Of a DNA stretch of 64,000 nucleotides, positions 17,419-25,586 are shown piece by piece. Origin of the DNA: an uncultured Oscillospiraceae bacterium (GTDB taxonomy: Bacteria; Bacillota; Clostridia; Oscillospirales; Oscillospiraceae). The stretch's first letter is position 1. Each line of letters begins with the position of its first letter. The DNA lies in contig CAKTMC010000002.1 of the NCBI GenBank assembly GCA_934573735.1, forward strand, positions 62,001 to 126,000, given 5' to 3'. The notes beneath the pieces are model-generated. The model was not told the origin of the DNA and searched no databases. It saw only the letters and a list, made by a program, of their open reading frames with translations. The position numbers and the translations under genes were made by a program.

Positions 17419-18000
17419 TTATTCCTGCTGCTGCGCCCTTATCTTATCCGCCCAGCATTTGTGACACATGGCTATGTAGCTGTCGTTGCCGCCGAGGAAA
17501 ACCTGATCTCCCTGCGTGACGATGCGCCCGTCCTCGCCTATGCGGGCGTTGACCGTCGCCTTGTGTCCGCAGGCGCAGACCGTTTTGATCTCGGTAATGG
17601 AGTCTGCAAGCTCCAAAAGCCGCTTGGAGCCGGGGAAGCAGTGCGTCAAGAAGTCCGTCCGCAGACCGAAGCACAAAACGGGGATATCCTCGTCGTCAAC
17701 TATCTCGCGGAGCTGGTCTATCTGCTCCGGCGTAAAAAACTGCGCCTCATCGGCGATTATCACGTCGCATTTCCCGGCGGCGCGATACTCCTCGGCGATA
17801 TTCTGCGCCGGGGTGATTATCTGGGCGCTGCGCTGAAGCCCGATGCGGCTGCGAATTATATCCGCGCCGTCGCGGGTGTCGGTGCTGGGCTTTATGAGCC
17901 AGACCGTCATGCCCAGCTCCTCATAGTTAAACTGCGTTATCAGCGCCTGCGCGGACTTTGACGAGCCCATGGCGCCGTATTTGAAATATAGCTTTGCCAT
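17419..18000 (-). CDS. tdk: Thymidine kinase
   Basis: 193 residues, the type II (bacterial tetrameric) size. P-loop GAMGSSKSAQAL, the Asp-Glu pair in VIIADEAQFF, and zinc cysteines in TVCACGHKATV and MCHKCW are all visible. It phosphorylates imported thymidine. The gene follows udk with a 9-base gap and lies in the nucleoside island. Confidence 0.97.
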   Translation of the reverse strand: MAKLYFKYGAMGSSKSAQALITQFNYEELGMTVWLIKPSTDTRDGADIIRSRIGLQRSAQIITPAQNIAEEYRAAGKCDVIIADEAQFFTPEQIDQLREIVDDEDIPVLCFGLRTDFLTHCFPGSKRLLELADSITEIKTVCACGHKATVNARIGEDGRIVTQGDQVFLGGNDSYIAMCHKCWADKIRAQQQE

Positions 18001-18009
18001 TTCTTCTCC

Positions 18010-18627
18010 TCACTTCGTGCCGAGATGCGCCCGTACGCGCTCCACTACCATTTCGAGCGCGACCTGATTATAGCCGCCCTCCGGAATGATAATGTCCGCG
18101 TTGCGCTTGCTCGGCTCCACAAACTGCTCGTGCATGGGCTTGACGGTGGTGAGATACTGGTTCACCACGCTGTCAAGGCTGCGGCCGCGGTCCCGCACGT
18201 CGCGCACGATACGCCGCAGGATACGCACATCCGCGTCGGTATCGACGAAAATCTTGATATCCATAAGATCGCACAGCTCGCGGCTCTGGAAAATGAGGAT
18301 GCCTTCTACTATAATAACTCTCGCCGGCTTCACCGTGATGGTGCGGTCGGTGCGGTCATGGATGGAGTAGTCGTAGACCGGACACTTGATGCTGTGCCCT
18401 GCGCGAAGCTGCTTAATATCCTCGATGAGTATATCGGTGTCGAAGGAATCCGGGTGGTCATAGTTGAGCTTTGCCCGCTCCTCGTAGGGCATATTGTGGT
18501 GCGCCTTATAATAATTGTCGTGATAAATCACCGATACGTCCCCGCCGAAGCGCTGGACAAGCTTTTTGGTGATGGTGGTTTTACCGCTGCCGGTGCCTCC
18601 GGCTATGCCGATTACCATTATATCCAT
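18010..18627 (-). CDS. udk: Uridine kinase
   Basis: 205 residues with P-loop GIAGGTGSGKTTITK, the YHDNYYK substrate-binding motif and HPDSFDTDILIEDI. It phosphorylates uridine and cytidine with ATP or GTP. It forms an operon with tdk and is divergent from deoD, all three serving salvage of imported nucleosides. Confidence 0.97.
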   Translation of the reverse strand: MDIMVIGIAGGTGSGKTTITKKLVQRFGGDVSVIYHDNYYKAHHNMPYEERAKLNYDHPDSFDTDILIEDIKQLRAGHSIKCPVYDYSIHDRTDRTITVKPARVIIVEGILIFQSRELCDLMDIKIFVDTDADVRILRRIVRDVRDRGRSLDSVVNQYLTTVKPMHEQFVEPSKRNADIIIPEGGYNQVALEMVVERVRAHLGTK

Positions 18628-18701
18628 GACTCTATCCTTTCGCCTTTCTCTGTAGCGTTTTCTTTCGACCTATTTTAACACATGGCGGCGCAGGTTTCAA
18701 T

Positions 18702-18729
18702 TTGACTTTTGCGCTTTTCGCGTTATAAT
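18702..18729 (+). promoter_or_regulatory. Promoter of deoD
   Basis: TTGACT at 18702-18707 and TATAAT at 18724-18729 are separated by 16 bases, upstream of an AAGGAGG site for deoD. Confidence 0.7.
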
Positions 18730-18765
18730 TAAACAAAAAGCAAATTTAATTCAAGGAGGATTTTT

Positions 18766-19494
18766 ATGGCAATACCGACCGCCCACAACAACGCAAAGAA
18801 AGAGGACATAGCAAAAACCGTTCTCATGCCCGGCGACCCGCTGCGCGCAAAGTTCATCGCGGAGAATTTCCTGACCAACGCCCGCCTCGTCAACAACGTC
18901 CGCGGCGTTCAGGGACACACCGGCACATGGAAGGGCGTCCCTGTGACGGTGATGGCCTCCGGCATGGGCATCCCCGCCATCAGCATTTACAGCTGGGAGC
19001 TGTTCAATTTCTACGATGTGGACAACATCATCCGCATCGGCTCCGCCGGCGCGCTGAGCGACGAGCTGAAGCTGATGGACATCATTGCCGGTCAGGGCGC
19101 ATGCACCAACTCCAACTACGGCCAGCAGTTCAACCTCGGCGGCACCTTCGCCCCCATCGCAGACTATACCCTGCTCTCCACCGCGGTCGAGGCCGCGCGT
19201 GACCACGGCGTGGACATGAAGGTCGGCAATCTCCTCTCCTCGGATAACTTCTATTCCGCCGACGGATGGAACCGCAACGACGCGTGGAAGCGCATGGGTG
19301 TGCTCGGCGTCGAGATGGAGGCCGCGGGGCTTTACATGAACGCCGCCTACGCCGGAAAGCGTGCGCTTTGCATCTGCACCGTCTCCGACCACCTCTACCG
19401 CCCCGAAGCGCTCAGCCCGGAGGACAGGCAGGAGTCGCTGACGCAGATGATCGAGATCGCGCTGGACACCGCGGCGAAGATGGCGTCGAAATAA
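18766..19494 (+). CDS. deoD: Purine-nucleoside phosphorylase, DeoD type
   Basis: 242 residues, hexameric low-mass type. Seen: MPGDPLRAKFIAE (phosphate binding), RIGSAGAL, GVEMEAAGLY (ribose and base binding) and TVSDHLY with the catalytic aspartate. It splits purine nucleosides to base and ribose 1-phosphate. It lies between the kinases and the BMP-type lipoprotein, completing purine salvage of the import system. Confidence 0.97.
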   Translation: MAIPTAHNNAKKEDIAKTVLMPGDPLRAKFIAENFLTNARLVNNVRGVQGHTGTWKGVPVTVMASGMGIPAISIYSWELFNFYDVDNIIRIGSAGALSDELKLMDIIAGQGACTNSNYGQQFNLGGTFAPIADYTLLSTAVEAARDHGVDMKVGNLLSSDNFYSADGWNRNDAWKRMGVLGVEMEAAGLYMNAAYAGKRALCICTVSDHLYRPEALSPEDRQESLTQMIEIALDTAAKMASK

Positions 19495-19549
19495 AAGCGT
19501 AATTTTTACGGAATGGTCATAGAAATTAACAGTTTTCGTCAATAATGGC

Positions 19550-19603
19550 CTTGATTTGATAACGGAGTACGTGCTATAATGTATACCGTACGAAATCGTA
19601 CGG
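19550..19603 (+). promoter_or_regulatory. Promoter and operator-like dyad of the BMP lipoprotein gene
   Basis: A TATAAT -10 lies at 19575-19580 with a TTGATT -35 18 bases upstream. A perfect dyad, CCGTACG-AAAT-CGTACGG (19586-19603), sits at the expected transcription start and is a good repressor site or mRNA 5' hairpin. The gene's ribosome site (GGAGG) follows at about 19624. Confidence 0.6.
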
Positions 19604-19636
19604 ATGTTATCCAAAAATTTTTATGGAGGAAAAAAC

Positions 19637-20815
19637 ATGAAGAAGATTCTCGCACTTGTTCTTGCTCTGTGCATGGTCTTTGCTCTGTGCGCCTGCGGCC
19701 AGACCGCGGCGACTGACAAGCCCGCAGCAGAGGAGACTCAGGCTCCCGCAGCTGAAGAGAGCAACGCTCCCGCAGATGAGCCTGAAGCCGTGACCTATAA
19801 GGTCGCAATGATCACCGACTACGGCGATATCACCGACCAGTCCTTCAACCAGACCACCTACGAGGGCTGCAAGGAGTTCTGCGAAGCTAACGGCGTTGAC
19901 TTCAAGTACTACAAGCCCGCAGGCGACTCCACCGCTGAGCGTGTCGCAATGGTCGATGCAGCAGTTGCAGACGGCTACAACGTCGTTGTAATGCCCGGCT
20001 ACGCATTTGGCGAGACCATCACTCAGGTCGCTGACCTCTACCCCGATGTCAAGTTCATCGCTCTGGACGTTTCCCAGGGTGACCTCGGCGATTACCAGAT
20101 TCCCGAGAACGTCACCTGCGCTGTCTACCAGGAAGAGCTGTGCGGCTACATGGCCGGTTACGCAGCAGTTAAGCTCGGCTACACCAAGCTCGGCTTCCTC
20201 GGCGGCATGGCAGTTCCCGCAGTTGTCCGTTACGGCTACGGCTTTGTTCAGGGTGCAGACGCTGCTGCAACCGAGCTTGGCGCAGAGGTCTCCCTCAACT
20301 ATGTCTACGGCAACCAGTTCTCCGGCGATGCAGACATCACCGCTTACATGGACACCTGGTATGCAAACGGCACTGAGGTCGTCTTTGCCTGCGGCGGCGG
20401 CATCTACATCTCCGCTGCTGAGGCTGCTGCAAAGGTCGGCGGCAAGGTCATCGGCGTTGACGTTGACCAGGCTGCTATCATCGACGCTTACGGCGAAGGC
20501 ATGACCGTCACCTCCGCAATGAAGGGTCTTGCTCCCACCGTTAAGGACATCCTTGCCGAGCTCATCCTGAAAGACAACTGGGCAGCCTACGCAGGCCAGA
20601 TCCAGACCCTCGGCCTTGTCTCCGGCACTGACGTCGAGGCAAACTACGTTCAGATCCCCTACGAGTCCACTCAGTGGTCCGACACCTTCACCAAGGATGA
20701 CTACGCCGCTCTCGTCGCTGCAATGTTCGACGGCACTGTTACCGTCTCCAACAACACCGAGACCGAGCCCGCAGTCCAGACCATCACCGTTGACTACCAG
20801 GGCAACATCAAGTAA
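19637..20815 (+). CDS. BMP-family lipoprotein, nucleoside ABC importer substrate-binding protein
   Basis: The ATG at 19637 follows GGAGG and begins a lipoprotein signal (MKKILALVLALCMVFALCAC), with the lipobox cysteine at CAC|G; an upstream in-frame ATG at 19604 would spoil it. 392 residues. After an Ala/Glu/Pro-rich linker the BMP fold shows DYGDITDQSFNQTTYEG, the hallmark MITD..DITDQSFN motif, and VIGVDVDQ. It delivers nucleosides to the permeases encoded at 13631-17249. The codon use is unusually uniform (GCA/CTC/GTC rich), which fits a highly expressed surface protein. Confidence 0.95.
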   Translation: MKKILALVLALCMVFALCACGQTAATDKPAAEETQAPAAEESNAPADEPEAVTYKVAMITDYGDITDQSFNQTTYEGCKEFCEANGVDFKYYKPAGDSTAERVAMVDAAVADGYNVVVMPGYAFGETITQVADLYPDVKFIALDVSQGDLGDYQIPENVTCAVYQEELCGYMAGYAAVKLGYTKLGFLGGMAVPAVVRYGYGFVQGADAAATELGAEVSLNYVYGNQFSGDADITAYMDTWYANGTEVVFACGGGIYISAAEAAAKVGGKVIGVDVDQAAIIDAYGEGMTVTSAMKGLAPTVKDILAELILKDNWAAYAGQIQTLGLVSGTDVEANYVQIPYESTQWSDTFTKDDYAALVAAMFDGTVTVSNNTETEPAVQTITVDYQGNIK

Positions 20816-20829
20816 TCTATCGCTTTAAT

Positions 20830-20864
20830 AAAAAACAGACAGGTTTTTCGCCTGTCTGTTTTTT
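20830..20864. terminator. Terminator hairpin, left copy, flanking repeat element copy 2
   Basis: AAAAAACAGACAGG is mirrored by CCTGTCTGTTTTTT around a 7-base loop. A near copy with a shorter loop is at 21033-21063. Confidence 0.88.
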
Positions 20865-21032
20865 AGCCTTTTTAGCCTGTAGATAAAGATATCGGCAGTG
20901 TATAGAATTGCATGGGGAGAGTGCAGAGAGGGGACGGGAGTCCCCTTTCTGCGTTCAATCCGAGCTTATTCAGGAGTGTTTTTGAATACTCCTGAATAAG
21001 TTTTCAAGGCGTCGGACTTTGTCGACGCCTTG
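20865..21032 (+). repeat. Structured ~165-bp repeat element, copy 2
   Basis: Same order of hairpins as 7384-7550, with a few substitutions. In the first small hairpin the pair GACA/TGTC of the other copies is GATA/TATC here, a compensating change. It lies between the convergent BMP lipoprotein and LRR genes and is bracketed by two versions of the local terminator. Confidence 0.85.
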
Positions 21033-21063
21033 AAACAGACAGGCTTTCGCCTGTCTGTTTTTT
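21033..21063. terminator. Terminator hairpin, right copy, flanking repeat element copy 2
   Basis: Second copy of the AACAGACAGG stem, followed by a T run; on the minus strand it serves the LRR gene that ends at 21086. Confidence 0.85.
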
Positions 21064-21085
21064 ATTATATGAAATAATCATCAAA

Positions 21086-22699
21086 TCACGGCTTTGCGAC
21101 CATGTACTTCATGCCGAGATTGTCGCGCATATCAAAATAGCTGTCGTCGCAGCGCCAGTCGTAGCACACCGAGGAGGGGTCGCCGTTATCTACCATTACC
21201 CAGGTATTCGGGCAGGCGGTCTTGATTTCGGCTATCTGCTCGTCCGTCAGCCCGCAGCGCTTTATCCAGAGCCTGTCCAAGAAATCAAGCTGCTTGAGCT
21301 GTGTGTAATCCTCGACGCGGCAGTAGCTGATGTTGAGATGACGCAGGGACTTGCAGTTAGCGAGCACGGAGAAATCGGTGCAGGGGGTGAGGAACATTTC
21401 GATGAAATATATCTCCTCAAGCTCCGCCAGAGCGCTTATATCCGTGACCTTCGTATCGCCGCAGATGAGATATTTCAGGTGCTTCATGTTCTTTACGAAG
21501 TCCAGATTCGTGTAGTCCATGTGCCCGAGGTCGAGCGTGACCATATCCTTGCAGTATTTTATCGGGTCAACCAGATCGTCGCCGAGAGGACCATAGCTGC
21601 TGCTGTACTTTGAGACGCAGAAGTTATCGGCATCGGTCTTGCAGGGGAAGCCCTTTATGTACACCGTCCAGACAACGCGCAGATTTTCAAACTTGTCGTC
21701 CAGCGCGCCGAGCGTCTCATCCGAAAGCCCGCAGTTATCCATGTAGAGCTTTTGCAGATAAGGCATGAGCTCCGCTGCGCGCTCCGCGTCGCCAGTGTCG
21801 CCGAGATACTGACCGTTATAGTTGAGCTCCGTTGCAAAGGAATCGACCTGAGTGCCGTAAACGCGCAGCTTGCAGTGAACGGCAGCGCCGTTGTATGCGT
21901 CGCGCACGGCAGCCATATCCTCAAAGGAAAGCTCACGATTGCCGAGCTCTATCGTTGTGACCGCGTCAAAATGCGGCGCGGCGGCGGTCAGCGCGGCGAT
22001 ATCCACCTCAAGCCCGCTGAGATCCAGCTCCTCAAGCGAGGTGTCAAAGCTCTTGCCGCAAATCTCATACTCGCGCATAAAGCTAAGCTCCGGGAAGGCG
22101 GATACAAGCGCGTCCTCCTCCGCATCGCTCAGCCCCGCGGCGCGCAGGTCCACGCTCTGAAGCTCCGGCAGATACTTGATATGCGACTCAAGCTCCGCCG
22201 CCGTGACGGGGGAGCTGAGCACAAGCTCCGTGGAATTGCCGGGGTATGCCGTACCGCCGAGCTTTACGCTCCATGTAACCGTGCAGTCGGGGTAGGCGGC
22301 GACGGTTTTCATTATCGCGTCATAGCAGTCGGCCTCCGTCGCGTCTATGCTGCGAAGCTCCGGAAGATATGCAAAGCTTGCTATCTCAGACTCGGAATAG
22401 TTATCTACCTTGACCGACACGGAGTCGTTGTCAAATCGGCGGCTGCCGATAGGCACGCTCCATAAAATCACGCTGTCGGGGTATTCCTCGCGCAGCGCCT
22501 CGTATTCCGCAACGCTGACCTCGCCGCCGCGTAGGTCGATGGTGTCACCCTGACGGTAGAGCTTGCCGCCGATGAAAATGCAGTTTGCGTCAATCCAGAT
22601 GAGCGCAACCACGGCGGCCAGCACAATTACGGCCAGTATAAGCCCGACTATCAGCGGAGCCTTGCTCTTTTTGCGGGCGTTTCGTACATGGGTAGCCAT
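21086..22699 (-). CDS. Membrane-anchored leucine-rich-repeat protein, function unknown
   Basis: 537 residues. A basic start and one membrane helix (about 14-34) are followed by an extracellular region. Residues about 65-345 hold four diverged tandem units of about 80-90 residues, each with an LPELxSxD-type strand, a helical 'DAxxDAL' part and a YP(D/E)xxxxWxVxxxG closing strand. Residues about 385-500 are classical LRR turns (MVTLDLGHMDYTNLDFVKNM, LKYLICGDTKVTDISALAEL). Such proteins are surface adhesins or sensors, but no function can be assigned. Confidence 0.75.
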   Translation of the reverse strand: MATHVRNARKKSKAPLIVGLILAVIVLAAVVALIWIDANCIFIGGKLYRQGDTIDLRGGEVSVAEYEALREEYPDSVILWSVPIGSRRFDNDSVSVKVDNYSESEIASFAYLPELRSIDATEADCYDAIMKTVAAYPDCTVTWSVKLGGTAYPGNSTELVLSSPVTAAELESHIKYLPELQSVDLRAAGLSDAEEDALVSAFPELSFMREYEICGKSFDTSLEELDLSGLEVDIAALTAAAPHFDAVTTIELGNRELSFEDMAAVRDAYNGAAVHCKLRVYGTQVDSFATELNYNGQYLGDTGDAERAAELMPYLQKLYMDNCGLSDETLGALDDKFENLRVVWTVYIKGFPCKTDADNFCVSKYSSSYGPLGDDLVDPIKYCKDMVTLDLGHMDYTNLDFVKNMKHLKYLICGDTKVTDISALAELEEIYFIEMFLTPCTDFSVLANCKSLRHLNISYCRVEDYTQLKQLDFLDRLWIKRCGLTDEQIAEIKTACPNTWVMVDNGDPSSVCYDWRCDDSYFDMRDNLGMKYMVAKP

Positions 22700-22741
22700 T
22701 TGTATCTCCTTCTTTGCAAGAACATTCTTCGCACTCTAAAA

Positions 22742-23107
22742 TCAGTAGGTCATCGTGACCTTTCGCTCGGTGCGGATGAGCGTTTTTGTCGCCTGTATGA
22801 TTTTCAGAAAGGCCTGAAGCTCCGCCGCGTCACAGTCTGCCAGCTCCTCGGCGATTTTCTTGTCATATACGGTCTTTACCTGCTCCAAGCTGTCGCAAAG
22901 CAGCTCGTCAACAGACACCGACAGGGCGTTGGCAAGCTTGACGATGGTTGGAAGCGCAAGCTTTGTCTGTGCCGTCTCGATGTGGCTGAGATGCGAGGCA
23001 GTAAGCCCTGCGCGGAAGGCAAGCTCCGCCTGCTGCCAGCCCTTCTTATTTCGTTCGGCGCGAATACGCCGCCCGATCATTTTGTAATCAAGCTCGTTTG
23101 AATCCAC
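22742..23107 (-). CDS. XRE-family helix-turn-helix regulator
   Basis: 121 residues. The N-terminal domain (about 10-68) is a Cro/CI-type helix-turn-helix: IGRRIRAERNKKGWQQAELAF, then GLTASHLSHIETAQTKLALPT and LANALSVSVDELL. The C-terminal ~50 residues are helical and may dimerise. A perfect dyad upstream (23182-23194) could be its own operator. Targets unknown. Confidence 0.9.
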   Translation of the reverse strand: MDSNELDYKMIGRRIRAERNKKGWQQAELAFRAGLTASHLSHIETAQTKLALPTIVKLANALSVSVDELLCDSLEQVKTVYDKKIAEELADCDAAELQAFLKIIQATKTLIRTERKVTMTY

Positions 23108-23181
23108 GGCTCAAGTCACCTCCCGTAAGGCGCTTTTCATAAATTGTATGTTCAAAAACAGCTCGTGTCGATTTGATACAC

Positions 23182-23194
23182 GGTCAAATTGACC
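23182..23194. promoter_or_regulatory. Short perfect dyad upstream of the XRE gene (operator candidate)
   Basis: GGTCAA-A-TTGACC, a 6-1-6 palindrome, 75 bases upstream of the XRE start. A half-site GGTCAA recurs near 23233. Autoregulation is inferred. Confidence 0.35.
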
Positions 23195-23321
23195 ATACAG
23201 ATAAAATTGCGCTGCATTGTTTTTGCTCCGCGGTCAAAAAATGCTTAAAAGAAAAAATCCAATGACGATAAAAAACAGAGCAAAGCCAACTGAGCCTTGC
23301 TCTACAATAATAATATAATAC

Positions 23322-23906
23322 TTAATCCTGCAAGCCGGAGGGCTCGGGCATGTACCAGTAGGAATTGAACTGATACATATATGTCCTTGCGCCCTTCGGC
23401 ATTTGCGTAAGCGCATTATATACATTTATATAATCGCCTGCGCCCATACCGATTGCAAATGCGCCCAAGGTCCCTAAAATTCCAAGCTGCGGGAAAATCA
23501 AAAACAGAATAAAGGGCAAAAAGCCGAAAACGATGTTCGGCAGCAGGGACATGAATACAAAGCTTGCTTTGCTCATGTCCTCCAAGCCGATGATAAAAAG
23601 CATCCCTTGCTTGAGATTTGTATAGAGATACACTTCGTTTTTGAAGCATATGGCGTGTAAAAGCTCATGCGGGAGCATGGACAGGAGTGCCAAAATCAGA
23701 CCGATGAAGCGGTATGCCCTTATTCCGCCTCGCAGGAACAGCAAAACCACAAATATAACGGTCAACGAAAGTGCTATGATGTTGGCAATTACGGCAAGCT
23801 TCTTGGGCGTTTCGGGCTCCTTAAATATAACCGCTCCCGGCCTGTGCTCCCCGTGCGGCAGAGACTCCGGATTTCCGTCGAATTTTCCCTTGCAGATTAG
23901 CTTCAT
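23322..23906 (-). CDS. DUF3267-family membrane protein (putative zinc metalloprotease)
   Basis: 194 residues with about four membrane helices. The zinc-protease motif HExxH is visible as HELLH in SMLPHELLHAICFKNE (about residue 84), and a second conserved stretch, IGMGAGDYINVYN (about 150), contains the Asp expected as third ligand in DUF3267 proteins. Related proteins are site-2-protease-like; substrate unknown. It stands alone, downstream of nothing obvious. Confidence 0.82.
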   Translation of the reverse strand: MKLICKGKFDGNPESLPHGEHRPGAVIFKEPETPKKLAVIANIIALSLTVIFVVLLFLRGGIRAYRFIGLILALLSMLPHELLHAICFKNEVYLYTNLKQGMLFIIGLEDMSKASFVFMSLLPNIVFGFLPFILFLIFPQLGILGTLGAFAIGMGAGDYINVYNALTQMPKGARTYMYQFNSYWYMPEPSGLQD

Positions 23907-24030
23907 GGACTTCCCTCGCAGACAAAAGCAGTGTAAAACCCTTATACTCCAATGGCTTCCGCCGTCAGTATATCAGCTTTGAGATATATACACAATAGCT
24001 TTCATTATAAAAGGGTTAAGAATTCAAGCC

Positions 24031-24747
24031 TCAGCCGCCGAGATATGCCTTCTGCACCTGCTCGCTGTGCATAAGCTCCTCGCCGCTGCCGGAGAGGACT
24101 ATGCGACCCGTTTCAAGCACATATGCGCGGTCTGCAACACTGAGCGCGGCGTTTGCGTTCTGCTCGACAAGCAGTATCGTGGTGCCGGCTGCGTGCAGCT
24201 CACGGATGATATCAAAAATCTGCTCGACCAGTATCGGCGCAAGCCCCATCGAGGGCTCGTCGAGCATCAAAAGCTTGGGCTTGGACATGAGTGCGCGCCC
24301 CATTGCAAGCATCTGCTGTTCACCGCCGGAGAGCGTGCCCGCTATCTGACGGCGGCGCTCCTCAAGGCGCGGGAAGCGGCGGTAAACATCCGCTATTCCC
24401 TCGGCAATGCTTGAGCTCGGCTGAGTGTAGGCGCCCATTTCGAGGTTTTCCTCAACGCTCATCTGCAAAAATACATGCCGTCCCTCGGGGACCTGAGCAA
24501 GCCCCCTTGCAACTATCCTGTGCGGCGCCACGCCCTTTAGCTCCGAGCCTTCAAACTCTATGCTGCCCGAGCGCGGATGCAAAAGCCCCGACACCGTGTT
24601 CAAAACCGTGGACTTGCCCGCGCCGTTTGCGCCGATAAGCGTGACGACCTCGCCCTCGTTTACTGAAAAGGATACGCCCTTGACGGCGTGGATGCTGCCG
24701 TAATAAACCTGCAAATCGCTGACCTTGAGCATTTCGGACATATTCAC
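24031..24747 (-). CDS. livF: Branched-chain amino acid ABC importer ATPase LivF
   Basis: 238 residues. Walker A GANGAGKST, signature LSGGEQQML, Walker B LLMLDEPSMGLAP. The 'MGLAP' ending of Walker B and the absence of the long insert of LivG identify it as LivF. The start overlaps the livG stop by 4 bases. Last gene of the liv operon. Confidence 0.96.
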   Translation of the reverse strand: MNMSEMLKVSDLQVYYGSIHAVKGVSFSVNEGEVVTLIGANGAGKSTVLNTVSGLLHPRSGSIEFEGSELKGVAPHRIVARGLAQVPEGRHVFLQMSVEENLEMGAYTQPSSSIAEGIADVYRRFPRLEERRRQIAGTLSGGEQQMLAMGRALMSKPKLLMLDEPSMGLAPILVEQIFDIIRELHAAGTTILLVEQNANAALSVADRAYVLETGRIVLSGSGEELMHSEQVQKAYLGG

Positions 24748-25586
24748 GCCCCCTTCTTTCTTCCGAGGTAGGCTTCAACGACCTCGGGATTATTCTGTAT
24801 ATCCTCTGCGCTGCCCTTGGCAATAAGTCTGCCGAAATTCAAAACCGCTATGCCCTCGCAGATGTTCATGACAAGATTCATGTCGTGCTCGATGAGCAAA
24901 ACCGCGATCTTGAAGGTATCGCGGATGGCGAGGATGTTCTCCGTAAGCTCTGCGGTCTCGGAGGGGTTCATACCGGCGGCGGGCTCGTCAAGGAGCAGTA
25001 GGCTCGGGTTTGTGGCGAGTGCGCGGAGTATCTCCAGCCTGCGCTGAGCGCCGTAGGGGAGACTTCCAGCCTGCGCGTTTGCAAGCTCCTCCATGTGGAA
25101 GATGCTCAGCAGCTCCATCGCGCGCTCCCGCGCAACTCGCTCACAGCGGCGATAAGGCGGCAGATGCAGTATGCTGCTTGCAAGAGAGTAGTTTATCTGT
25201 GCGTCCATTGCGACCGTGATGTTGTCCGCAACGCTCATGTTGTCAAAGAGACGTATATTCTGGAAGGTACGCGCAATGCCGGCGCGGTTTATCTGTGAGG
25301 TGCTCATGCCGTGGATGTCCTTGCCGTCGAGCAGTATCGTGCCGTGTGTCGGCTGATATACGCTTGTGAGCAGGTTAAAAACCGTGGTCTTGCCTGCGCC
25401 GTTTGGGCCGATAAGCCCCGCGATCTCCGTGCGGCCTATCGTTATATTGAAGTTGTCCACCGCCTTCAGACCGCCGAAGCTTATGCCCAAATCAATACAT
25501 TCGAGCACCGGCGTCTTGCCGACGTCGCGCTCGGTGAGCATGGCGACGCGCGGAGTGACGGTGACGAGCTTTGTTTTATTGGTCAT
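24744..25586 (-). CDS. livG: Branched-chain amino acid ABC importer ATPase LivG
   Basis: I use the ATG at 25586, 7 bases after AAGGAGG; the longer reading frame to 25688 would run deep into livM. 280 residues with Walker A GPNGAGKTTVFN, a LivG-type insert (HLPPYRRCERVARERA), signature LPYGAQRRLEI and Walker B LLLLDEPAAGMNP. It overlaps livM by 11 bases. Confidence 0.96.
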   Translation of the reverse strand: MTNKTKLVTVTPRVAMLTERDVGKTPVLECIDLGISFGGLKAVDNFNITIGRTEIAGLIGPNGAGKTTVFNLLTSVYQPTHGTILLDGKDIHGMSTSQINRAGIARTFQNIRLFDNMSVADNITVAMDAQINYSLASSILHLPPYRRCERVARERAMELLSIFHMEELANAQAGSLPYGAQRRLEILRALATNPSLLLLDEPAAGMNPSETAELTENILAIRDTFKIAVLLIEHDMNLVMNICEGIAVLNFGRLIAKGSAEDIQNNPEVVEAYLGRKKGA

